The notes under the pieces are model-generated. The model made no database searches and had not been told where the DNA came from. It was given only the letters and a program-made list of their open reading frames with translations. A DNA stretch of 64,000 bases from DASSJF01 sp035280345 (GTDB lineage: Bacteria > Sysuimicrobiota > Sysuimicrobiia > Sysuimicrobiales > Segetimicrobiaceae): assembly GCA_035280345.1 (NCBI GenBank), contig DATEGA010000074.1:18254-82253 (forward strand), given 5' to 3'. This document shows, piece after piece, positions 41,049 through 49,234 of the stretch. The number at the start of each line of letters is the position of its first letter. Position 1 is the first letter of the stretch. The position numbers and the translations under genes are program-made.

Positions 41049-41965
41049 TGGTAGCGGATCCGCGGATCCAGGCACGCGTAGGCGACGTCGGCGGCCAGAT
41101 TGCTGAGCACGAACACCACGGCGGTAAACACCACCGCGGCCTGGACGAGCGGATAATCGCGGTTCTCGATAGCGGTGACGATCAATCGCCCCAACCCGGG
41201 CCAGGCGAATACCGTCTCGGTGACCACGACCCCGCCCACCAGCGTTCCGAGCTGCAACCCGATCATCGTGACGACCGGGATCAGCATGTTGCGGTAGATG
41301 TGGCGGACGAGCACGCCGGTCTCGGGGAGACCCTTGGCGCGGGCCGTCCGCGCGAAGTCCTGGCCCGCCATTTCCAGGATCCCCGCACGAGTAAGCCGCG
41401 TCAGCAGTCCGATAAACTGCATCGACAGCGTCACGGCCGGAAGGACGAGATGCCAAAGACCGCCCCGGCCGAACGACGGCAGCCATTTCAAGTCACGGGA
41501 GAAGATCAAGATCGCCACGAGTCCAAGCCAGAAGTTGGGCGCGGCCTGGGCGACCAGCGACAGCGTTTCGATGAGGCGGTCGAGGACCGAATGCGCCCAG
41601 CGCGCGGCAACGGACCCCAGCACGAAGCTGGCGGCCACAGAGAGCGTGAGGCTCGCTGCCGCGAGTTCGGTGGTCGCCGGAACCCTCGCCAGAACTAGGC
41701 CCATCGCGCCGGAGCCCTCGTAGTAGGAACGCCCCCAGTCGCCCAGCACGGCCTGGCGCATGAACAAAACGTATTGCACGGCGCGCGGCCGGTTCAGGCC
41801 GAGGCGTTCGCGCTGCTCGGCGATCAGCTGCGGCGTAGCGTAGGTCCCCAGGAGCACGGCCGCCGGATCGCCCGGAAGCACGCGCACGATCAGGAAGATG
41901 ACCGTGAGCGCGCCCCACACAACGAGGAGCGCGGCCAACAGGCGCCGGGCGATAAAGCCGCCCAC
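41045..41965 (-). CDS. Peptide-type ABC transporter permease, DppB-like
   Basis: Partner of the 40146 permease; 306 residues from GTG 41965. It opens MGGFIARRLLAALLVVWGAL, has about six membrane helices, the EAA loop from residue 202 (DFARTARAKGLPETGVLVRH), TETVFAWPGLGRLIVTAIEN and the tail VAYACLDPRIRYQ. It lies 43 bases after the receptor gene and is coupled to dppC by a 4-base overlap. Confidence 0.93.
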   Translation of the reverse strand: MGGFIARRLLAALLVVWGALTVIFLIVRVLPGDPAAVLLGTYATPQLIAEQRERLGLNRPRAVQYVLFMRQAVLGDWGRSYYEGSGAMGLVLARVPATTELAAASLTLSVAASFVLGSVAARWAHSVLDRLIETLSLVAQAAPNFWLGLVAILIFSRDLKWLPSFGRGGLWHLVLPAVTLSMQFIGLLTRLTRAGILEMAGQDFARTARAKGLPETGVLVRHIYRNMLIPVVTMIGLQLGTLVGGVVVTETVFAWPGLGRLIVTAIENRDYPLVQAAVVFTAVVFVLSNLAADVAYACLDPRIRYQ

Positions 41966-42008
41966 TATTGCCGGCGCGGCCCCGTCCGGCTAGCGCACGG
42001 CGCCGACG

Positions 42009-43517
42009 CTACGGCGAAACCGCGGCGTTGGCAACGCTGAAAATCTCGGCCGGCGGCGCGGTGAAGCCCTGGACGCGCGTCCGGTATGCGTAGCTCTCGA
42101 GCGGATCGAACAGGAAGACCGCGGGCCCCTGATCCCAGATGATTTCCTGCGCTCGCTTATACATTGCGCATCGCTGTTGGAGGTTCACGGACGCGGCGGC
42201 GTCGTCCATCAGCTTGTCGAACTCCGGATTGGACCAGCCGGTCCGCTTGCTGCGCGTGTGGTACAAGCGACGCAGCGTGAAATCGGGATCGCCGGTGCCG
42301 CCGCCCGTCGTCGCAATCTCGAAGTCCCAGTTCAACTTCAATAGGTCGTCGAGCCAGATCGCGCGGGGCTGCTGCATGTTCCGGACCCGGATGCCGACGA
42401 GCGCCAGCTGCCCGACGATCGCGTCGGAGACCTCGCGCTCCTTCGGGTTGCCCTCGGTCCACTTGATCGACGTGTCAAAGCCGCGCGGGAACCCTGCCTC
42501 CGCCAGCAGCTTGCGGGCCAGCGTCGTGTCGTACGAAATGGACGGCATCTTCGCGTAACAGACGACGTTGGACGCGATCGAGGATGTCGACGGCGTCGCG
42601 ATCCCGGCGACCAAGGAACTGGTGATCGCGTTCACGTTGATCGCGTGCTGCAGCGCGTGCCGCACGCGGACGTCCGTAAACGGCGGCCGCGACGCGTTGA
42701 TCCACAACGCCCGGGTCAGCGTCGTCGGGCCAACTTCGACCTTCACGCCCTGGATCGTCCTGAGGCGCTTCATTTCCTCGGGCGGGAGCCCGACCGCAAT
42801 GTCGATCTCGCCGGTCTCGACCGCCGTCGCCCGCGCGGCGACCTCGGGGATATCGACGAAGATCAGCCGCTGAGCCTTCGGGACGCCCTGCTGCCAATAG
42901 TTCGGGTTGGCGTCGAGGACGAGGCGCGCGTCCCGGACGAACTCGGTGAACTTAAACGGACCCGTCCCGATCGGGTGGTCGCCAAAATCGGGCGTCGGCG
43001 GCGTGCCGGCAGGGACCATCGCGAGAATGGTCAGGCTGGACAGGAGTGTTCCAACCGGATCCTGCGTCTTGATGATGACCCGGTACGGATCGGGCATCTC
43101 AACGGACTGCACCGGAGCGAACAGCGGGGCGAGCGGACCCTTCATGGCGATGACCCGCTCGAGCGACGTCTTGACCGACGCGGCCGTGAAGTCGCGGCCG
43201 TCGTGGAACTTCACGCCGCGCCGCAACTCGAACTCCCACGTCGTCGGATCGACGTTTCGCCAGCGCAGCGCCAGTTGCGGCTGAAACTTCTTCGCCGTGT
43301 AGTCCCACGACACGAGCTGATTGTAGAGGTGCCGGCCGATGATCCACGACATCCGCTCCGCGCCCGCGCTACCGTGCGGATCGAGCGACAGGATCCGCTG
43401 CAGGTACGAGACGCGGAGGGTGCCCGGCGCCGGAGCGGCCGTCGTCATCCCGGCGCCCAGTCCGACGAGCAGTAGGCCCACGAGCACCACGGCCGCGACT
43501 GACCGCCTCACCACCAT
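42009..43517 (-). CDS. Peptide-type ABC transporter substrate-binding protein
   Basis: First gene of the eight-gene leftward operon ending at 34593. ATG 43517 (or a GTG one codon earlier) follows GGGGGGATGCC, a usable G-rich ribosome-binding site. The 502-residue family 5 receptor has a strongly hydrophobic signal (SVAAVVLVGLLLVGLGAG), then LRVSYLQRILSLDPHGSAGA, VKFHDGRDFTAASVKTSLER, IGTGPFKFTEFVRDARLVLD and YHTRSKRTGWSNPEFDKLMD near the C-terminus. No lipobox. Divergent from another receptor gene at 43708; the 190-base gap contains two inverted GATTGCAG half-sites. The downstream enzymes suggest a non-peptide ligand such as a sugar acid or modified amino acid. Confidence 0.92.
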   Translation of the reverse strand: MVVRRSVAAVVLVGLLLVGLGAGMTTAAPAPGTLRVSYLQRILSLDPHGSAGAERMSWIIGRHLYNQLVSWDYTAKKFQPQLALRWRNVDPTTWEFELRRGVKFHDGRDFTAASVKTSLERVIAMKGPLAPLFAPVQSVEMPDPYRVIIKTQDPVGTLLSSLTILAMVPAGTPPTPDFGDHPIGTGPFKFTEFVRDARLVLDANPNYWQQGVPKAQRLIFVDIPEVAARATAVETGEIDIAVGLPPEEMKRLRTIQGVKVEVGPTTLTRALWINASRPPFTDVRVRHALQHAINVNAITSSLVAGIATPSTSSIASNVVCYAKMPSISYDTTLARKLLAEAGFPRGFDTSIKWTEGNPKEREVSDAIVGQLALVGIRVRNMQQPRAIWLDDLLKLNWDFEIATTGGGTGDPDFTLRRLYHTRSKRTGWSNPEFDKLMDDAAASVNLQQRCAMYKRAQEIIWDQGPAVFLFDPLESYAYRTRVQGFTAPPAEIFSVANAAVSP

Positions 43518-43542
43518 CACGGCATCCCCCCCGATGCGACTC

Positions 43543-43602
43543 GATTGCAGACTAAACTCGAGGAAGAGACTACCAACCCGGTGCGGCAAGTCTCCTGCAA
43601 TC
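43543..43602. promoter_or_regulatory. Inverted GATTGCAG half-sites between divergent importer operons
   Basis: GATTGCAG (43543-43550) and its exact inverted copy CTGCAATC (43595-43602) lie 44 bases apart in the 190-base region between the start codons at 43517 and 43708. Such spacing, about four to five helical turns centre to centre, would suit looping or two independent sites for one regulator. No regulator gene is adjacent and no clear -35/-10 elements were recognised, so this is only a candidate. Confidence 0.25.
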
Positions 43603-43707
43603 AACCCTGCGGTAGAGCGTACGATAGGAACCCTCCCCGATGCCACAGAAGGCCGCGAGGCCGGACGATTGCGCGTACGACGACAACCGCGAGAGGAGCG
43701 TGCCCAC

Positions 43708-45309
43708 ATGCTCGTACCGAACGGATCGGGATGGCGTTCCGCGCTGGCGGCGGCCGCGGTCGTTCTTGTGGCATCGACCGTTTCCGTGGGGGCCCCGGCG
43801 GCCCCTGCACCGGGTGGCACGTTGACGCTCGGAATTCGCCAGGAGCCGAGCACAACCGATCCGCACGCGTCCGCCAACGGAGTGTCGCAGAGAGTGCTCG
43901 CGCATCTGTACGACGGCCTCGTGTATATGACCCCGGACGGCGCGTACCACCCGTGGCTGGCCACCAAGTGGACGATCGCCCCGGACGGAATGACCTACAC
44001 GCTGACGCTCCGCTCGGGGGTAAAGTTCCACGACGGCACGCCGTTCAATGCCACGGCCGTGAAGGTCAGTCTCGACCGCATTATCGATCCGGCCACGCGG
44101 TCCACTTCCGCGATTTCCGCGATCGGACCGTATGCCTCGAGTGAAGTGGTCGATGCGTCCACGATTCGCGTGCATCTCAAGGAGCCGTACAGTCCGTTCA
44201 TCAACGCGCTGAGCCAGCCGTGGCTGGGCATCGTCTCACCGACGACCGTCAAGAGCTGGGGCCGGGATTTCGCCCAGCATCCCGTGGGCACAGGGCCGTT
44301 CAAGTTCGTGGAGATGGTTCCGCAAGACCACATCACGCTGGTGCGCAACGCTGACTACGCGTGGCCGCCCTCCGCCGGGAAAGCGCACTCCGGTCCCGCG
44401 TATCTGGAGCGCCTCGTGATCCGGACGGTCCCCGAAGATTCGACCCGGCTCGCCACCCTCCAGAACGGAGAGACGAATCTCATCGAGCCGCTGCCCGAAC
44501 AAAACGTGGCCCAGGTCCAGGGCGACCCGAGCCTGTATGTGCTCAAGCAACTCGAGATGGGCGCGGGCCGCGTGGTACTCTTGAACACCCAGCGCGCGCC
44601 CACGAACGACGTGCGGGTGCGCCGGGCGATTGAATTCGGGGTTGACACCGCGACACTCGTGAAAACGCTGTTTTACGGGCAGCACGTGGTGGGGCGATCG
44701 CCGGTGTCGCCGGTCATGCCCGGCTACGACAAGAGTCTCGAACGCATCTACACGTACGACCCGACAAAGGCCCGCCAGCTCCTGGACGAAGCGGGCTGGC
44801 GGCCCGGCCAGGGCGGCGTTCGCTTCAAGGATGGACAACCGCTCCGGATGAGCCTCTTCATCATTCCCAACATCGGGTCGGAGCCAACGGCCGAATACCT
44901 CCAGTCGCAACTCCGGCAGATCGGCATTGACCTGGAGATCCGGGCGCTGGCCCGCGCCGCATGGTATGAGGGCATTAACCGGGGAGACCACAACCTCACG
45001 CTGGCGTTCTTCATCTGGCCCGACCCCGACATGCTGCGCACGCTCTATTTCTCGACCAACATCCCGTTCAACTGGTTCCACTACAACAACCCGGAGGTCG
45101 ACCGGATGCTGGTGCAGGCCAACCGACTCACCGACATGCGGGCACGCATCAACCTCTACCGTCAAGTGATGCGGAAGGTTATGGACGATGCGCTCCCCCT
45201 CACCCTGTATTATGAGAACAACATCCTTGCCGCCCGGCGCACGCTGCAGGGCGTCAAGTTCGATGCGGTGGGATACCCGCTGTTCTATGACGCCTACATC
45301 ACGCGGTGA
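43708..45309 (+). CDS. Peptide-type ABC transporter substrate-binding protein
   Basis: Family 5 receptor of 533 residues for the permeases at 45328 and 46251. The ATG at 43708 is chosen because GAGAGGAGC precedes it and a Sec signal starts there (WRSALAAAAVVLVASTVSVG); frames further upstream cross the divergent gene. Mature landmarks: GGTLTLGIRQEPSTTDPHAS, VKFHDGTPFNATAVKVSLDR, HPVGTGPFKFVEMVPQDHIT and IPNIGSEPTAEYLQSQLRQI. This set carries no associated catabolic enzyme: the operon contains only receptor and two permeases. Ligand unknown. Confidence 0.93.
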   Translation: MLVPNGSGWRSALAAAAVVLVASTVSVGAPAAPAPGGTLTLGIRQEPSTTDPHASANGVSQRVLAHLYDGLVYMTPDGAYHPWLATKWTIAPDGMTYTLTLRSGVKFHDGTPFNATAVKVSLDRIIDPATRSTSAISAIGPYASSEVVDASTIRVHLKEPYSPFINALSQPWLGIVSPTTVKSWGRDFAQHPVGTGPFKFVEMVPQDHITLVRNADYAWPPSAGKAHSGPAYLERLVIRTVPEDSTRLATLQNGETNLIEPLPEQNVAQVQGDPSLYVLKQLEMGAGRVVLLNTQRAPTNDVRVRRAIEFGVDTATLVKTLFYGQHVVGRSPVSPVMPGYDKSLERIYTYDPTKARQLLDEAGWRPGQGGVRFKDGQPLRMSLFIIPNIGSEPTAEYLQSQLRQIGIDLEIRALARAAWYEGINRGDHNLTLAFFIWPDPDMLRTLYFSTNIPFNWFHYNNPEVDRMLVQANRLTDMRARINLYRQVMRKVMDDALPLTLYYENNILAARRTLQGVKFDAVGYPLFYDAYITR

Positions 45310-45327
45310 CCGGCTCGCCCGTGCGCG

Positions 45328-46254
45328 ATGACGTCGTACGCGGCACGGCGGGTACTGTCCACGCTGCCCGTGCTGGCCGGAATTACCGTGTTTGTGTTCT
45401 TGATGCTGCACCTCGTCCCCGGAGATCCGGTGGTACTGCTGCTCGGGGAAGGCGGTGTCGCCTCTCCCGAGGCGATGAACGCGCTTCGCCATGAGCTCGG
45501 CCTGACCGACCCGCTCCCGCTGCAATTTGTCCGTTACGCCCGCGACATGGCCCGCGGCAATTGGGGCCGGTCGATTCGCTTCAACCGGCCGGTCCTGGCG
45601 CTGCTGATCGAAAACGGACGGTACACCATCGAGCTCGCCGCCGCCGCCCTCGTGATCGCCGTCGCCGCCGGCGTGTCGCTCGGGATCCTCGCCGCCGTCC
45701 AGCGTACGGGATGGGGAGACAGCGTAGCGATGTTCGTGTCGCTCGTCGGCGTCTCGATGCCCAGCTTTTGGCTCGGGGCGCTCCTGATCTTCGCGTTCTC
45801 GTTGCACTTCCGATGGTTCCCGGCCATCGGGCAGGGCGGGTTGAACCGGCTCGTGCTGCCGGGCTTCGCGCTGGCATTCGCCCCCATGGCGAGCCTCGCG
45901 CGTCTGGTCCGAAGCAGTCTGCTGGAGACGTTCGGCGAGGATTATGTGCGCACGGCGCGGGCGAAGGGCGTGGCCGAACCGGCGGTCGTGATGCGGCACG
46001 CGTTTCGCAACGCGTTGATCCCGGTCGTCACGTTCTTCGGCCTCGAGATGGGCCGGCTGCTGGCCGGCGCCTTTGTCGTTGAAACCGTGTTTTCTCGTAT
46101 CGGCTTGGGGCGAACGATCGTCAATGCCATCTTGAACAAGGACTTTCCCGTGGTGCAGGGCGCGGTGCTGTTCGTCGCGGTGTTGTACGTCGCCGTTAAT
46201 CTGGCCGTCGACCTGTCGTACGCGGTGCTCGATCCGCGCGTACGCTTCGAGTGA
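45328..46254 (+). CDS. Peptide-type ABC transporter permease, DppB-like
   Basis: Channel subunit for the 43708 receptor, 308 residues, ATG 45328, 18 bases after the receptor stop. It opens MTSYAARRVLSTLPVLAGIT, carries an EAA loop from residue 205 (DYVRTARAKGVAEPAVVMRH), TVFSRIGLGRTIVNAILNKD and the tail DLSYAVLDPRVRFE. The FSRIGLGR segment, in place of the FAWPG found in the 18584, 25140 and 41045 copies, marks it as a different lineage of DppB. Its stop overlaps the dppC GTG start. Confidence 0.93.
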   Translation: MTSYAARRVLSTLPVLAGITVFVFLMLHLVPGDPVVLLLGEGGVASPEAMNALRHELGLTDPLPLQFVRYARDMARGNWGRSIRFNRPVLALLIENGRYTIELAAAALVIAVAAGVSLGILAAVQRTGWGDSVAMFVSLVGVSMPSFWLGALLIFAFSLHFRWFPAIGQGGLNRLVLPGFALAFAPMASLARLVRSSLLETFGEDYVRTARAKGVAEPAVVMRHAFRNALIPVVTFFGLEMGRLLAGAFVVETVFSRIGLGRTIVNAILNKDFPVVQGAVLFVAVLYVAVNLAVDLSYAVLDPRVRFE

Positions 46255-47108
46255 CGGCGCCGGCGCCGAGCGGGGCGCGAGGGACCGTATGGCAACGCAT
46301 CCGCCGGCATCCCCACATGGTGGCCGGCGGCTCGGTCTTTCTGGCCCTCGTGCTTCTCGCCGTCGCCGCCCCGATCGTCGCCGACGCGGATCTCTACTTA
46401 ATGCAGCCGCAGGACGCGCTCCGGCCGCCCTCGCAGCGGCATTGGTTCGGAACCGACGAGTTCGGCCGCGATCTCTTCACGCGCGTCGTGCACGGCGCGC
46501 GCCTATCGCTCAGTGTCGGCGTGGTCGCCGTCGGCATCGCCTGCGGACTCGGCGTCGCCGTCGGCCTGGCGTCCGGATACTACGGCGGCTTTCTGGACCT
46601 CGGTCTGATGCGCCTGGTGGATCTGATGCTCGCGTTTCCTGGGATTCTACTGGCCCTCGCCATCGTCGCGATTCTCGGTCCGGGACTGACCAACGCGATG
46701 ATCGCCGTCGGCATTACCGGAATTCCCTCGTATGCGCGAGTCGTCAGGGGCGCGGTGCTTCAAGCCAAAGCGTTCCCGTACGTCGAGGCCGCCCGCGCGG
46801 TTGGCGTCCCCTCGCGGGTGATTCTCGTCCGCCACGTCCTCCCGAACGTCGCGGCGCCGATCATCGTCCTCTCGACACTGAACATGGCCGCGGCGATTCT
46901 CACCGCGGCCGCACTGAGCTTTCTCGGGCTTGGCGCGCAGCCCCCACAGCCGGAGTGGGGTGCCTTGCTCAACGCCGGCCGAAACTGGCTTCAGCGCGCG
47001 TGGTGGTTAACGACCTTTCCCGGACTGGCGATCATGGTGACGGTGTTGGCAATCAATACGCTGGGAGACGGGCTTCGGGACGTCCTCGATCCCCGACTAA
47101 AGGGGTGA
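46251..47108 (+). CDS. Peptide-type ABC transporter permease, DppC-like
   Basis: Second channel subunit of the 43708 importer, 285 residues from GTG 46251 (GTGA overlap with dppB). Markers: a basic leader (RGTVWQRIRRHPHMVAGG), QRHWFGTDEFGRDLFTRVVHG-type motif, EAA loop from residue 176 (PYVEAARAVGVPSRVILVRH), SFLGLGAQPPQPEWGALL and the end GDGLRDVLDPRLKG. Last gene of this three-gene operon; the strand then changes, with a hairpin at 47201-47228 before the convergent operon. Confidence 0.93.
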   Translation: MTAPAPSGARGTVWQRIRRHPHMVAGGSVFLALVLLAVAAPIVADADLYLMQPQDALRPPSQRHWFGTDEFGRDLFTRVVHGARLSLSVGVVAVGIACGLGVAVGLASGYYGGFLDLGLMRLVDLMLAFPGILLALAIVAILGPGLTNAMIAVGITGIPSYARVVRGAVLQAKAFPYVEAARAVGVPSRVILVRHVLPNVAAPIIVLSTLNMAAAILTAAALSFLGLGAQPPQPEWGALLNAGRNWLQRAWWLTTFPGLAIMVTVLAINTLGDGLRDVLDPRLKG

Positions 47109-47200
47109 GCGTCACACGAGGACGTGAAGAGAGCCTACCTGCCCGGCCGCTACGGTGTGCGAGCCGAAGATGCATATCTCAGCGACGAAATAAGAAGTAG

Positions 47201-47228
47201 CCCGCGACATCCAACCGGACATCGCGGG
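47201..47228 (-). terminator. Hairpin terminator between convergent operons
   Basis: CCCGCGACATCC and GGACATCGCGGG form a stem (7 bp, a two-base internal mismatch, 3 bp) around an AACC loop. Read leftward, the stem is followed by CTACTTCTTATTTCG, which is rich in T, so it suits an intrinsic terminator for the leftward nucleoside operon and its microORF. For the rightward operon ending at 47108 there is no T-tract, but the stem may still define the 3' end. Confidence 0.55.
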
Positions 47229-47252
47229 CCCGCGACTAAGAAGGCTGCGCCG

Positions 47253-47321
47253 TTACTGAAGGAGCAGGTGACCAGTTGCCCACATCATCAAACCGGCCAG
47301 CAGCAGAAACGCGACTAACAT
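47253..47321 (-). CDS. Candidate 22-residue single-helix membrane microprotein
   Basis: A 23-codon frame (ATG 47321 to TAA 47253) is preceded by GGGGAGGTGGGGGCC, a strong ribosome-binding site. It reads MLVAFLLLAGLMMWATGH and ends LLLQ, an uninterrupted hydrophobic helix with almost no charge. It lies 95 bases after the leftward sugar-permease gene and 24 bases before a hairpin whose T-rich side faces the same way, so it would be the last cistron of that operon or a separate short transcript (CATAAT lies upstream as a possible -10). Such peptides can modulate membrane transporters or act as toxins. No homology is recognised, and coding status rests on the ribosome-binding site and composition only. 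Confidence 0.45.
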   Translation of the reverse strand: MLVAFLLLAGLMMWATGHLLLQ

Positions 47322-47416
47322 GGCCCCCACCTCCCCGTACCTTTTTAGCAGTCGCCCGTATTATGACCCGGCGAAGTGAAGACGGCGCACAGTTGCTGTG
47401 AAGATCCTTTGAATTC

Positions 47417-48286
47417 TCACCCCTTGAGTCCGGCGGTGGCGATGCCACGGACATAGTAGCGCTGGAAGATGACAAACAAAATAAGCGGCGCCGCGGCCGC
47501 CAGCGAGAGGGCGGCGAAGATCTTGTCGTACTGAATGGCGTCGCCCTGCCCGAACGTCGCCACCGCGACCTGCACCACTCGCATGCTCGCGTTGTTCGTC
47601 ACGACGAGCGGCCACGTGAAGCTGCCCCACATCTCCTGAAACGCCAGGAGCGCAACAGACAGCAGTACCGGCCGGCTGAGCGGCAGCACGATGCGCCAGT
47701 AGATGCCCCAGTGCTGGCATCCGTCGATCCGAGCGGCGTCTTCCAACTCTTTCGGCAGCCCCAGGAAGAATTGCCGGAGGAGAAAGACGCTCAACGCCCG
47801 CGGGACCATGGGTATGATCAGCACGGCATACGAGTCCACCCACCCAAGCCACCGCACGATCAGGTACAGGGGGACCAGGATTGCTTCGAACGGGATGATC
47901 ATCACAGTCAGCACCAGGAAGAACAACAACTCCCGTGCCGCGAACCGGATGCGGGCGAACGCGTAGGCGGCCATTGAACTCGCCGCCACGTCGAGCACAG
48001 CCACGCTCCCGGCCACCACGAACGAATTGATCAAATACCGAGCAAAGGGCTCGTCGTGAAACAGATGCCGGTAGCTGTCGAGTGTCGTATGCCGCGGCAG
48101 CACCGTCCACAGACCGAATGGATACACATACTGGAAGATCTCCGCGGCGGGACGCAGCGAGGACAAGAACATCCAGACCAGTGGAAAGACGAAGAACACG
48201 GCCAGCACGAGACGCCCCGCGGACAGCATCACTTCCAGCCGCGGCGCGTGCTGCCGCGCACCCCGCCCGAGCGGCACATGAGTCAT
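47417..48286 (-). CDS. Sugar-type ABC transporter permease, MalG/UgpE-like
   Basis: Channel subunit (289 residues, ATG 48286) of the CUT1-type importer encoded at 47417-50572. Six hydrophobic helices, an EAA loop LEDAARIDGCQHWGIYWRIV near residue 190, LRPAAEIFQYVYPFGLW in the first periplasmic loop, and the C-terminal YYVRGIATAGLKG typical of MalG/UgpE proteins. The start overlaps the stop of the upstream permease as ATGA. Last conventional gene of a leftward operon that begins with two nucleoside hydrolases; no ATPase gene follows, as is common for CUT1 systems that use a shared MsmK/UgpC-type ATPase. Confidence 0.93.
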   Translation of the reverse strand: MTHVPLGRGARQHAPRLEVMLSAGRLVLAVFFVFPLVWMFLSSLRPAAEIFQYVYPFGLWTVLPRHTTLDSYRHLFHDEPFARYLINSFVVAGSVAVLDVAASSMAAYAFARIRFAARELLFFLVLTVMIIPFEAILVPLYLIVRWLGWVDSYAVLIIPMVPRALSVFLLRQFFLGLPKELEDAARIDGCQHWGIYWRIVLPLSRPVLLSVALLAFQEMWGSFTWPLVVTNNASMRVVQVAVATFGQGDAIQYDKIFAALSLAAAAPLILFVIFQRYYVRGIATAGLKG

Positions 48287-49221
48287 TCGCTACGATCCTC
48301 GCGCAGCAGCCAGAACTGAATCGCGGCCAATCCTAGAATGAGGAACAGCAGCGCGAACGACAGCGCGGACGCGTAGCCGAGGTGCACGTAGCGGAACGCT
48401 TCGCGGAAGAGATGGAACACGAGGACGGTCGTCGAGTTCATCGGGCCGCCGCTCGTGATGACGTAGACGGGCGTGAAGATCTTGAATGCCTCGATCGTGT
48501 TGACGACAACTACGAACAATGTGATCCGCTGCAGGAGCGGCCACGTAATCGACCAAAATCGGCGCGCCCCCCGCGCGCCGTCCATCTCCGCGGCCTCGTA
48601 CAGTTCGAGCGGAATCTCGTGCAGCCCGCTGAGATAGATAAGCATGGTGATGCCTGACCACTTCCACGTGGACATCACGGCGATCAGGGGCAGCGCCTGG
48701 CGGGGATCCTGGAAGAAGAGCTGGGGTGGTAAGTGCCCGAGGGCCACCAGGCTGTTGACCGGCCCGTTCGGTGTCGCGAAGAGGATCTCCCAGAGTCCGG
48801 CGGCAACGACGTAAGACACGACAACCGGCATGAAATAGGCCGTTCGCAGCACGGCGATCCACCGCGCGGAGGGCTGCACGATCAGGGCCAAACCCAGGCC
48901 GGCCGCCGTCTGCAGCGGCACCAGCATGAGCGCGTAGGCGGTGGTGTTGCGCAGCGCGGTCCAGAAGATGGGATCGGCCGCCAGCGCGGCATAGTTCCGC
49001 ATCCCGACGAACGGCGGATGAGGGTTCACTAGATCGTAGTTGTGCAGGCTGACGACGAAGGCGTAGAGGATCGGAGCGATGCCGAAGACGAGCACACCCA
49101 GCACCGCCGGGAGCACAAAGACGTACGCGCTGAGCTCCGGCCGGCGACGCCGCACAAGCCAGCCTGCCGGCAGAGCCACGGCGGCCGCCCGGCCGCCGGC
49201 TCCAACCGCTGCGCGCGTCAC
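48283..49221 (-). CDS. Sugar-type ABC transporter permease, MalF/UgpA-like
   Basis: Partner permease of 312 residues from GTG 49221. After a short Ala/Arg-rich leader it shows six helices (YVFVLPAVLGVLVFGIAPIL is the first), FVGMRNYAALAADPIFWTAL, the EAA loop LYEAAEMDGARGARRFWSIT, and FTPVYVITSGGPMNSTTVLV, all standard for MalF/UgpA. It is separated by 13 bases from the receptor gene and overlaps the MalG-like gene by 4 bases. Confidence 0.93.
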   Translation of the reverse strand: MTRAAVGAGGRAAAVALPAGWLVRRRRPELSAYVFVLPAVLGVLVFGIAPILYAFVVSLHNYDLVNPHPPFVGMRNYAALAADPIFWTALRNTTAYALMLVPLQTAAGLGLALIVQPSARWIAVLRTAYFMPVVVSYVVAAGLWEILFATPNGPVNSLVALGHLPPQLFFQDPRQALPLIAVMSTWKWSGITMLIYLSGLHEIPLELYEAAEMDGARGARRFWSITWPLLQRITLFVVVVNTIEAFKIFTPVYVITSGGPMNSTTVLVFHLFREAFRYVHLGYASALSFALLFLILGLAAIQFWLLREDRSE

Positions 49222-49234
49222 CGCGTCCTAACCG

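Noticed and set aside
47124..47318. A 64-codon + strand ORF after the DppC gene
   Set aside because: It passes through the hairpin terminator, has no recognisable motif, and lies opposite the better supported microORF.
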